The notes under the pieces are model-generated. The model ran no database searches, was not told where the DNA came from, and was given only the letters and a program-made list of their open reading frames with translations. This document shows positions 46,808 to 58,558 of a stretch of DNA of 64,000 bases, one piece after another. The stretch comes from Oscheius sp. JU75 (taxonomy: Eukaryota; Nematoda; Chromadorea; Rhabditida; Rhabditidae): positions 4,030,001 through 4,094,000 of the forward strand of contig JASJZC010000005.1 in the NCBI GenBank assembly GCA_037178855.1. The letters are read 5' to 3'. A program made the translations under genes and the position numbers. How positions within the stretch are numbered: the first letter of the stretch is position 1; every line of letters begins with the position of its first letter.

Positions 46808-48330
46808 ATGGAGACGACGAGCACCGCTGTTTTGTTGGAACCACCGGAACCGATTGCTTCCGACTATGTGGAGATGATTACTCTTGTTCTGATGTTTCTT
46901 CTGGGAGCTCCTCTGAATCTGGCAGCATATACCCAGGTTCACAAGATATGTGAATAAAAATACTTGTTTTTTAGCTGACAGAACGTCCTGCCCAGAGTAG
47001 ACTGGATCTACTGAAGAAACATCTGAACATTGCCGACTTGCTAATCATTTTCATCTACATTCCGTCTAGAACTTGTTGGCTGATGACCTACTCCTGGAGA
47101 GGGGGAAACATTCTCTGCAAAATAGTCAAAATGCTCCACACTCTCGCCTTCCAGGTACAGTTTCTATCTCTCACAAAATGACTGCTTTAGTCTTCTTCCA
47201 ACGTTATCGTGTGTATAGCCATTGACCGTCTCATTCAAGTTCTGCTCCCAGCCAACAACTGTCCAACCCGGGGCAAGAAACGAACAAGGACAATGTTGGG
47301 AGTGGCTTGGATCCTGGCCTTTGCGGCATCTGCTCCTCAAATGTATGTCTGGAGTGACTACCCGGCTATTCCCAAAAAGAACTGGAACCAATGTCTACAG
47401 GTAATTGTTCTATGAATAGCATAATAGCAATCTGAAGATGTGGGAGATAGACCGAATGAAAGGAATCGGAAAGGAGAGGGAAAACTTCGACTCCGAGTTC
47501 AACTACAGTCTGATTCACGTTTGTCTAGTGTTCTTCATTCCTGCAATCATTATATTTGTAGTTCTCTTGCAAATACTGGTAGAAAGTCTCATTCAGGTCT
47601 CTTACGCAATCGTGCTCAGCTGGGTCTGGATCAACTCGAAGCCTGTCTTGCCTGTGTCTAAGTGCGGTTCGTTTGGCTGTGATACAATCGACACCCAAGT
47701 GAACACACGAACTTCAAGTAGTCTTTTGCGTCTTTTGCAACCAAACCATTCATTGTATTCTCAAACAAAAGTCCTTTCAGTCGAATGGAATCCGCTGCGT
47801 ACTCTCTCCGTGTCCAAAGACAAATCCGACAAAAAGTTCCGTAGGTTGATCAAAATGACATAACACTCCTGTTCAGTTCCATCTGTCCCTCCGAAAATAG
47901 TCGTTTCGTCGGATGATGGAACCGAGCCTTTGAATACTCGTCCGTCGATCACTCCAAGTGAAGCTAGTGCTGTCTTTCGAACCAACGTCCATACAGCACA
48001 ATCGTATCAAGCAAGTGTGAACAGGTACCTGCTTCCGTCTTATTCTGTAAAAAGAAAATTTGAAATCTGTAGAAAACGAGCGTTACGCGTTTCCTTCTTA
48101 CTGGTAACTTCTTATATTCTCACATGGCTGCCATACAACCTTCTGTCGCTCGTTCATCTCTTCAATCCAAGTCTCTTCCAGACTCTTTTCAGTCCAGTAG
48201 GTGTGTTTTAGAAACAAGTATCTAGATTCAGGTGTACTTCTTCCATCAACTGATGATTCTCAACGCTGTTCTCAATCCGTATCTCTATAGTTTGTTCGGA
48301 TGCACTTCCAAACCCAGAAATCGGGTCTAG
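46808..48330 (+). CDS. Class A GPCR of the GnRH/AKH/corazonin receptor type
   Basis: Seven-transmembrane receptor. The start METTSTAVLLEPPEPIASDY precedes TM1 (MITLVLMFLLGAPLNLAAY). TM2 region LLKKHLNIADLLIIFIYIPS and the W-R-G-G-x-x-x-C of the first extracellular loop are typical of the GnRH/AKH/corazonin family. TM3 SSSNVIVCIAIDRLIQVLLP carries the D-R of the DRY box with Leu in place of Tyr. TM5 is HVCLVFFIPAIIIFVVLL, the third loop is long and Ser/Thr-rich, and TM6 is LLVTSYILTWLPYNLLSLV (F/W-x-P type). TM7 is MILNAVLNPYLYSLFG with NPxxY. The C-tail is very short, stop at 48328-48330. Peptide ligand family is inferred, not proven; a vasopressin-type receptor is the main alternative. Confidence 0.85.
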
Positions 48331-48819
48331 CCAAAAGCATAAATGCAATACGGGTCCGACTTTTATATTTGTAGAAACAATGAAGAATCGAAAATAGAAT
48401 CAATGTAAACCAAAGATAAACCCGGCACGACTTCGAGATCTTTTATACTTCAAGCCTCTGAATCTAGAAAGGAGTGCGTACACCGCCAGTTCTAAGAGCC
48501 TTCGACTAACCAACCCCTCTAACAATCAGTAGAAGCATGAAATGTTCACACATGTGTAAAAGGATTTATATTTGATTACTTCGTGCTTGAACACAACAAC
48601 AATGTGTTTGCGGGGATTCAATCTACAAACAATGGGGGAAAAGATCCGTCATAATAACCCAACTCTCACAGGACAAAAATAAAACAACAACTTCGGACTT
48701 TTGGAGGGCATGAGAATAGATACATGCGCAGTCAAGATAGAAAAGATGAAGGAGCTCTGTGCACTCAATATTAAAACTGTCCTCGGACTTTTTACAATAA
48801 ATAAAAAATGAGATGTAAT
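48331..48819. other. Convergent 3' region between the GPCR and Sec61
   Basis: Two genes end here head-on. The 489 bp contain no recognisable coding segment. They are AT-rich, as expected of two 3' UTRs. Confidence 0.4.
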
Positions 48820-50667
<1,848 letters not shown>

Positions 50668-51285
50668 TGTTGAACTTCCGAATCAGGATCAAGCGGTGTG
50701 GTGAAAGGAAGACGCCAACAAGAATGGGCAGCACCTAGGAAACGAACTGTTTGATGGCTTGGAAACGCCGGCAGAGCTTTGTCGTGGCTGGATGCCCGCA
50801 CGAACTGCATCGCATGGGTCCCGCAACGATTTTGAAAACAGCGGGCGTTACTCGCATTTTCGAAATAAAAATAATTCTCTCTTTCGACAAGGGCCAATTT
50901 TGGATGCGCGGACACTGCACGTCGCAGCAGACTTCGTGAGATGAGCGCAGGAAGCTCCCAGTAAAAGTTATAGAAAGAAAACAATAAAAACCAACAGCTC
51001 GAACTGCAAAAATGACAGTCGCCCGCCTCCGTTTAGCACACTCACGGGGAAAATAAATCGTAGACCCAGGTCCCGAAACGAATTGCTGGCCAGCAGTCCT
51101 TTAATTTGAGACTCGACGTTCTTCTCTTTTCCCAAAATTTCTTCTTCGATTTGACTATTTTCTTTCAAGTTTACACAGTTTTCGAATAGCGTTTGGCAGT
51201 TCCCTGTGCCGCTAGCTAATCTTTGTCTTTTCCGTTGAATACTGAGCTAATTTCTGATTTTCAGAGGTAATAAAATCACGACAAA
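50668..51285. promoter_or_regulatory. Shared divergent upstream region of SEC61A and RPS18
   Basis: 618 bp between two start codons of highly expressed genes. It must hold both promoters. An acceptor-like TGATTTTCAG lies about 20 bp before the RPS18 ATG, suggesting a 5' UTR intron or trans-splice site. No coding potential beyond chance open frames. Confidence 0.5.
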
Positions 51286-51976
51286 ATGTCGCTGATTGTT
51301 CCGGAGAAGTTCCAGCACATTCACAGGTAACATTTTGCTGCATATGATCTTCAATCGAGTTTTAGAGTGCTTAATACGAATATTGATGGTAACAGAAAGG
51401 TTCCCTTCGCTCTCACTGCCATCAAGGTATTTGCAACTTTTCTAGTGCTATTTTTATACTTCAGGGAGTAGGTCGTCGTTTTGCCTTTGTCTGCTGCCGC
51501 AAAGCTGACATTGATGTGAACAAGCGTGCTGGAGAGCTCACCGAGGAGGATTTCGAGAAGATCACCACCGTCATGCAGAATCCCTCGCAGTACAAGATCC
51601 CTAACTGGTTCCTCAACAGACAGAAGGACTACAAGGACGGAAAGTACTCGCAGGTACATTTTACATCTCTTCGTATGTTACAAGTTTACCTCTTAAGGAG
51701 GAGATTGTACTAGCACTTACACGTTTACTCTGTTTGAAATGTATCACTAGTTTTCAAACAGGCCGTGAAAGTTTTTCCAGCTAACTAGTTAACATATTTC
51801 AGCTTCTTTCCACTGCTGTCGATAACAAGCTTCGTGAGGATCTCGAGCGTCTGAAGAAGATTCGTCTTCACCGTGGACTCCGTCACTACTGGGGACTCCG
51901 TGTTCGTGGTCAGCACACCAAGACTACTGGTCGCAAGGGACGCACTGTCGGAGTATCCAAGAAGAAGGGAGGATAA
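51286..51976 (+). CDS. RPS18: 40S ribosomal protein S18 (uS13)
   Basis: Component of the head of the small cytosolic ribosomal subunit that contacts tRNA and the 60S subunit. [20 protein letters not shown] starts the protein; the conserved [75 protein letters not shown] and VGVSKKKGG follow, across four exons. The third intron is comparatively long. About 154 residues, the usual size. The stop is at 51974-51976. The gene converges with MICU1 with 145 bp between stops. Confidence 0.98.
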
Positions 51977-52121
51977 TTGTACCAGTTTTCGAGGTCTTGT
52001 TTTTGTTACTGCCTCGATAAATGTTATTCATATACATTGGTGAATTCCTTAGGGTAGTCGGCATTTCAAGTTTGGCTGCACATTCGTCATCTGTTCGCCG
52101 CAAGGCAAATTTTATTACCCA

Positions 52122-54146
52122 TTATAGTGAGAAGGGAGGTATGTGACTGTTGTTAGCTGCTCTTTTCCCACAAACTGCTACAGCTTCGAATAGACGAAAA
52201 AGTCCAGTATCTCGTGGTCTCTCCAAGCCCCGTTTCATTCTTCGCCGCATAACTGCTATCATTTCGTCGTTCGACAACATACCGTCCAAGTTGTCATCAA
52301 ATAATGTGATGACAACTTCGATGAGGTGGTCCGTTAGTTCAACTTCGGCAACTTTTGATGCGACCCTGCAATATACGTCTACCTAATAGTGATTGCACAC
52401 CTTTTTAATAGTTTAGCATCGACTGGAATCCCTGCCAATCGGTAAAAATGTAGCCCAGTATGTACGTCTTCTATACGGTACAAGAATTGAAAGAATTTTC
52501 TCGTCTAAAAAGAGTAATTTTTCACATTTAGCCTCACCTCATCTAATGTGATTCCTTTACCGCTCTTGAACTTCTTTTTGACACGCTTGAGCATTTGTTT
52601 CTGACGTTTCTCCGGCATCTGAGCGTGAAGGAGAAGCAGACTTGCAAAGCTTTCTTCGCTGATCAGCCCATCCATGCCATCGAGTGCATCTCTGCGTGAG
52701 AACTCCATTTTCAGAATATCGTCGTGCAGCGAATGCTGAAATATATTACCAATGTTAGGAAGAGCTTCTACCTGGAATTCAAGGAAGCGTTCGGCCGACA
52801 GAGTGCCTTTATTATCTTCTCCAAAAAAATAGGACTCAAGTGCAGAGTTCGTCTCAACGCGGAAAGAGGAAATTGGAGTTATGTGGTCCCTATGTCGTTG
52901 ACCAACGGTTGTTTGCGACATGATCAATTGCTAAAACTTTTGTTGGCTATGGTGCACGATGGTCAAACTTGAACTTTTCCAAATTCTCTCTTGTCCAGTG
53001 AACCATCACCATTCACATCAAAGATTTGAAAAGCAAGAACGAATTCTTCGGGCGGAGCGAAAATAACGCGAATCACATAAAAACCTGATACTCACTAGAG
53101 AGCAAAGTCATGAGAAACAAGTAGTCGGCGAAGTTTATCAGGTTGCCTTGATTGCCCAGCCTGTAGAAGATACTTTTTGGGTCAGAGTACTGATGTCGAT
53201 GTTTCTACGAAATTTTTTATTACACCTGTTTCTGGATAAACACCTCTGGGTCATACAGTTTGAAGCAGTCGAGTCCGTACCTTTTTGGCTGAGTGACACC
53301 GGGCGTGAGGCATCTTAAAAAGTCGTCGGGAGTCATAAAAACCTCGTATTTTCCGCTCCCTTCTTTGTCCATCACCTAAAAAGGATGATAAGCTTCCAAA
53401 AAAAAACTTTATCACCTTGAGAGTGGCGAAATACCTAAATATCTTGTCCGGAGTACTGTAGCTTCGAATTCTGTCTTCGTATTGAACAATTCGTCTTTCT
53501 CGAAAGCCCAATTTCTTCTTTTTCGGTTTTTCCGGTTTTTTTTCTTCCTAAAAGTAGAGCATATAAAATAACGAACATTGTTTACTTCTCCTTCAGAGTT
53601 CTCAGAGTCGGATGACTCACTGGAATTGACTACTAATTGTGATGCTTCGGGTTTCAATGGCTTCGTGAGTTCGTGAAACTTTTCTTCGACCCTGAATCTA
53701 GCTGTTTTTACAATAGCAGCTAAAACTGACCACTCAAAGTTAATGAAACAAACGAGCAATATGGCGGCCGACAGGAAGTAGTTGAAGTTATATAGTTTTC
53801 TAAGAGGAGGCCAAATATACGGACGATTCTGATAAACAGTAGACGAGTAGTGGGAATAGCCCGTTCCGGCTTTTCTAAAATGATAATTTTACAGTGAAAC
53901 AGTGAGCGCAAACCTATCGGTATAGTGCCAAACATTTCTCTTCTCTTTGCGAACGCTTCCGAAAATAGTGTACTCCTTCAAGGGATCAATTTCCACAGGC
54001 TGCAACACGATTATGTAAAGTAAATGAACAAAGTTTACGTTTGTTTCTACAGCCGACGTAGAATGTTTTCCATTCGAATAGAAATTCCATCTCTGGGCAA
54101 TTAGCTGCCTACGAAACGGCTTTGCGGAACAGACTCTGTTGATCAT
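52122..54146 (-). CDS. MICU1: Mitochondrial calcium uptake protein MICU1
   Basis: MICU1 gates the mitochondrial calcium uniporter from the intermembrane space. The N-terminus [20 protein letters not shown] is basic and hydroxyl-rich, like a mitochondrial import signal, and a membrane-like segment ([19 protein letters not shown]) follows. The conserved region [32 protein letters not shown], then the first EF-hand [26 protein letters not shown], and the second EF-hand [13 protein letters not shown] with all canonical ligands. The C-terminal helix reads [20 protein letters not shown], then a variable tail with stop at 52122-52124. The EF-hand loops look functional. The acidic Ser/Glu linker around 53600-53640 is rich in acidic residues. 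Confidence 0.95.
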
Positions 54147-54559
54147 ATGTCGATCTGTAACAGCTAGGAAGTGCCAGTCACATTACACAAGTAAAAAGAG
54201 AAGAATATTATTCCTATGGAAAACAAACGTTTTTGCAGCGACTCTAGTCTCAATGTCTACGGCAAAGCACCCTTTTATGTACCAGAATAAACATTGTAGT
54301 TCAGAAGCAGGGAAAACAAAGGAACAAAGGGGTCTGACATCTGTGAAACAGCCAAGTAAAACTAAAAATACGCAATTTGTCGGCATTTTCACGCAAGTTT
54401 GCGTATGTCTGTCAAATCGGATTTACTTTTTTTCGCCTCTCAAACCGTTTTCTCTTCTAATTCTTAGCATTTTCCATTGCAAGATTGTTCTTTTCCAGCG
54501 CCGTGCCTCTCTACAACTGGATCTCATCGTGGGTGACAGGCATTGTGGGCTGGGTCTCC
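54147..54559. promoter_or_regulatory. Divergent gap between MICU1 and KLHDC10
   Basis: 413 bp between two start codons in opposite directions. A plus-strand open frame through much of it is not in the KLHDC10 frame and shows no domain. An acceptor-like TTTTCCAG at about 54493-54500 is followed by a frame that runs into KLHDC10 without a stop. Confidence 0.4.
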
Positions 54560-56306
54560 ATGTCGTTCCTTAGAATGTTCCCCAAACGTCGTCTGAAAAG
54601 CAATCCTCCATCTGTCGAAGTAAATCGTTTTTCTTAATCGTGTCAATAGCTTACTTTAGGATATTCCGCCGGAGAATTACGCTAATTTTCATGTGATATC
54701 AGGGGATGATCCCAACTCCGAGACAATAAAACACGGTAAAACACAACAACTTCTACTCGAGTAGTTATGTTTCAGAAACCGTACCATCTTACAGAAGCGG
54801 ACACAGAATTTTCACGACTCACGATTTCCTCTTCTGCATTGGAGGATATGATGCACCTAATGGAAATGGCCTGATTCATAAGGAGGTTCGATCGTATTCT
54901 TTTTCTCACATTCTCATTGTAGATTTGGCGCATGAACTTATTGACCAAACAATGGATTCGAATGGAGTTCGAAAATCCACAAGATTTTCCTGAAACTCTA
55001 GCTTCCTTCGCAAGTGAGCTACTTACAAATTCTAACACCCGCAATTCAGTTTGTCAAACTGGCCCGTTATCCAACAAAGTTATTCTATATGGCGGAACAA
55101 GCATTCCCTTTGGACTAACATCTGGATCTACTCCCTATCTTCTGACTATGCTTCCGGACGGAAAAGTGAAATGCGAAAAAATTGATGCTCCCAGGGGTCC
55201 GAGAGGAGTCTACGGCCATGTTAGTTTTTTTTTTTGTTGGCCCCTCAACCTCTATCTTCAGGCAATGGTCCGTTCACCGGATCCGAATGACTGCAAGTAC
55301 TACGTAGTTGGAGGAACGACAGGCCACAGTTTCTACCTCGATATTCATTGCCTCAGTCTCAATAGCAACGGCAGTCAGTTAGAGTGGAAATGGGAAGATA
55401 CAGCAGAATGGGTGGGAAAAGGGCACATCGGAAAATACAGTATTTCAGAACGGAACCGGTGATCAAAACGAGCCCCAAGGTCTCTATCGTCTGGAATGCA
55501 TAATAGACGATAAAAAGATGCTGATTTTCGGCGGAGGTACACCAGACTATGTACAAGGATTTGACAAGGTACGGAGTGTCCTATTCGCGAAATTGAATTT
55601 GGTCAAATTTAGATGTACTGCTACGACTTTGAGCAAAACCGTTTCGGCATAGTTCACACAAAAGGCGATCCAAACGGCGAAGACGCAACCTATCCAGCTC
55701 CAAGAAGATGTCATTCTGTCGTTCAATATGGAAGAAAAGTTATTCTAGCTGGAGGATGCGGAATTGATGGACTCAATCAAAGTGGTGATCGATCCGTAAG
55801 TTTATTTCTTGCCGCCCATATCAACTTTTCAATCAGAATCAAATTTATGGTGACGTATGGATTTTCGACCTTGACTCGTATGGATGGACGAAGCATCATT
55901 CCGACCTATCCATTGCTGTTTTCTTTCATGCAGCAGCCATCACCCTCGATGGCTGCCTGTTCATACACGGAGGTGTTTGTAGTGAAACGAGCAAACATCG
56001 TACTAACACCTTACAAGCACTGTGGATATCTCCACCCAATCTTTTACACTGGGCCTCTCAATTCGTTTATAAGGAGTTCCGCAAACATTCCCTTGATAAA
56101 GTAGGTCTCTTTGAGTTTTCACTATGGTTTTTTTTCAGAAGAGATCGAAGAAGCCACGCGAGGATGAAGTGGAAGAAACAGTCTCTGAATTGATTGTCAG
56201 CCGCAGTTACAAACTCTACAATCTAGTTCTCTGTACAAGCAACAGAACTCTGACTCAACCATCTACTAAAATACTCTCTGTAAAAAATAGTTTAAAATTA
56301 CAGTGA
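54560..56306 (+). CDS. KLHDC10: Kelch-repeat protein KLHDC10
   Basis: KLHDC10 proteins are kelch propellers that act as substrate receptors for Cullin-2 ubiquitin ligases and are linked to oxidative stress signalling. The ATG at 54560 gives MSFLRMFPKRRLKSNPPSVE; the frame is open upstream to about 54502 (PLYNWISSWVTGIVGWVS), so translation could begin earlier after an upstream splice. Kelch repeats include HRIFTTHDFLFCIGGYDAPN, VILYGGTSIPFGLTSGSTP, YYVVGGTTGHSFYLDIHCLS, KKMLIFGGGTPDYVQGFDK, RRCHSVVQYGRKVILAGGCG and FHAAAITLDGCLFIHGGVCS. The C-terminus includes TLQALWISPPNLLHWASQF, like the terminal helix of the family. The stop is at 56304-56306. The tail after about 56100 is unusually Lys/Glu/Ser-rich. 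Confidence 0.92.
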
Positions 56307-56490
56307 AAGCATTTTATTGTATCTTATCCTAGAAGCACCTGGTGTTGATATTTTTGTGATAATAGACTGCTGTTTGCAACATTACCCGATCTCCATATAA
56401 ACTATTCAGCATAGCTCTTCCACTGGTTCCTCGGCACTCCTCAAATACTTCCCTTGGCGTTTTGCATATTGGTAAATATTTTTTAGACGA

Positions 56491-58099
56491 ATGTCCTTGT
56501 CTCTCTTGAGCTACAATCAATGTAGTTTTCCCAACTGCAGTCTCCACTTCGCTTCGACCAACGACCTTATTGCACATATCGAGTTCGCCCATATTCGTAT
56601 AGTAATCAGGTCTTCTCTAAGCCATCTGGTTTCAGCACTGGTCGTAGAAGAGAACCGGAAGAAAGGACCGACGCCAGCAGTAGAAGACAGCCGTGTGACT
56701 GTTGCTCCTAACATGCCTCTCAGCTGCTTCCAACGAGTCTTTCCAACGCCCTATCGACCGATTCCCGTAAATTACCAACCTGTCAAGGTTTCTTTCAATC
56801 ATTATCGACGTCGTCCTCCACGTAGGTCTCCTCAGGTTTCCTCCATTTAATCGAGTCCTAGCACCACCCATCAATATAGTTCCACAACAAACTTCGTTGA
56901 CCTCTTTTGTTCTAACATCAAAAAGGGATGAAAATCACGGAATGACGCCGGAGGACTCGGAAGAATGTGCACCCGGAGATCCAGAGATGCGTTGGAGGTG
57001 CAACTGGCTCGATTGTCCCAAGAGATTCAAAAATGGACCTGCTTTACGGTCAGTATCCATTTGTTACCTCTATATTGTCTCGCGTTTGCGGCCCTTTACG
57101 GGTCTTCTGGGTTCATATCGAACGTTTTGCTATTTATAAATAATAGTGAGCATCTCAGAATGCACATGCGGACGGCTCATCACGCCGCCCAAATTGCCCG
57201 AACTCCGGTGGAAGAACAGCCTTTGGCTCATCAACATTCTGCTTCGATCGCGGCTGCTCTGGAAAGTTCATCTGTAGCCAGTCCTACGAAATATGCACAG
57301 TGTGTTTAATTTACTGCTTTTCTTCACGTGTTCAGGAGCCGACCACATAAATGCGATCAATGTTCGAAGCGATATAAGACTGTACAAGGGCTGCAGAATC
57401 ATGTTTCACAGGCTCATCAGAAACTGAACGGTATTATATTATTATTAAATTAGTGAGCAAATAAAATTAGGTTCACGAACTCCAGATACCAACTCGCAGT
57501 CTCCAGCTGCACTCGCTCAGCTGATAATCAAAAAAACCCAAGAGCATCAAAATGTTTCCGAAGTTCGTTTAATTTTGGTGGCTATTCAAAACCTTCATTG
57601 CAGCGTCAGAACTATCCTCAACAAAGTGGCCGACCACTTCCTGTATCGTTAGCTTCACAGAATTCTTCACATCAAGGACATCTCCCTGTTCGGTCTTTCC
57701 AAGTTCAATCGGGAAGAATGCAGAGTCAGCAGGTATTCGCTGTCAGGAATTACAGTTGACCCACGTTTCAGATGCAAACAACAGGTCAGATGTTGAAACA
57801 ACAGATGCAACAACAGCTAATGCAGCAACCTAATCAGCAGCAGCAACCACAACATGTACAACAACAGTCGGTCTATTCTCACTCTCAGCCGCAGCAATAT
57901 GGTTCTTTGGTTCAAGAATTGCCTAGGAATCAGTGGAGTTCAGGTATGGAACAGGCGCACAGCTCTGGTTCTGCGCATCCATCAGCCTTCGGAACTGAGA
58001 ATCGTAGTCGAATGGTCAACCAATCTCAGGTTTGTTTACATTTTTCTATTATTTGGATGTTTGCAGGAACAGGCTGGTGAAATCAAGCCGTTCGTTTGA
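56491..58099 (+). CDS. JAZF1: JAZF1-type zinc-finger transcription cofactor
   Basis: JAZF1 is a nuclear zinc-finger cofactor that associates with NuA4/TIP60 in vertebrates. The ATG at 56491, four bases after ATTTTTTAG, starts MSLSLLSYNQ; the first zinc finger CSFPNCSLHFASTNDLIAH ends IEFAHI. A middle region contains PTPYRPIPVNYQPVKVS. A second finger, RCNWLDCPKRFKNGPALR, is interrupted by an intron before EHLRMHMRTAHH. The third is HKCDQCSKRYKTVQGLQNH. The C-terminus is Gln-rich (MLKQQMQQQLMQQPNQQQQP and further repeats), with stop at 58097-58099. The finger arrangement and the KRYKTVQGLQNH motif fit JAZF1; the Gln-rich tail is longer than in the vertebrate protein. Confidence 0.88.
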
Positions 58100-58558
58100 C
58101 GACAGCATCATGCTATTTAGTAATACCAGTCGCTTACGCTCCTGGAGGAGCGATCCAGTACTCTTTGAAGCTGTTTGTATCTTCAAACTCGTCTTGTCAA
58201 CTCTAATCTGGGATAAGACTTGATAGAAAAGTTCACAAATAGTGTCAAGCATTATCCCAGATTAGAGTTGACTTGTGTCGCAGACGGACGGTTCTTCTGT
58301 AATCAATCTTATGCGTCCGGAACGCTTTTTTTGTATTGTAACGGGTTATTTATTGTATTTTATCAACTTTATCATGTTCACACACTTTGTATACGTTATC
58401 TCGCGATATTCTCACTGACATCCACTTACCCTTCATTCCAATCTCATGTATATGCTTTTTACGATAAACTTTGTTAATTATCTATTGTTCGGTAATTTTC
58501 CTAGTTTTGAGCTGAACGTATCGAGCTTTTCTTGTACTGTTCTCACCACTATTCAGAA
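58100..58558. other. Gap between JAZF1 and CPSF3 containing a perfect hairpin
   Basis: 459 bp that should hold the JAZF1 3' UTR and the CPSF3 promoter. A perfect 21-bp inverted repeat lies here and is listed separately. Confidence 0.5.
58196..58272. repeat. Perfect 21-bp inverted repeat (stem-loop)
   Basis: Arms at 58196-58216 and 58252-58272 are exact reverse complements. The 35-nt loop also contains a short complementary pair (CTTGA and TCAAG) that could extend the structure. No open reading frame crosses it. It could be a structured 3' UTR element, a hairpin RNA precursor, or the remnant of a small inverted-repeat transposon. A GC-rich run (TCCCAGATT) makes chance unlikely but not impossible. 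Confidence 0.85.

Noticed and set aside
54139-54573. Plus-strand open frame of 144 codons across the MICU1/KLHDC10 gap
   Set aside because: No domain and not in frame with KLHDC10; it overlaps the divergent promoter region.
57770-57870. CAG/CAA-rich run resembling a microsatellite
   Set aside because: It is in frame and encodes the Gln-rich tail of JAZF1 as an interrupted, mixed-codon stretch, so I treat it as coding rather than a simple repeat.
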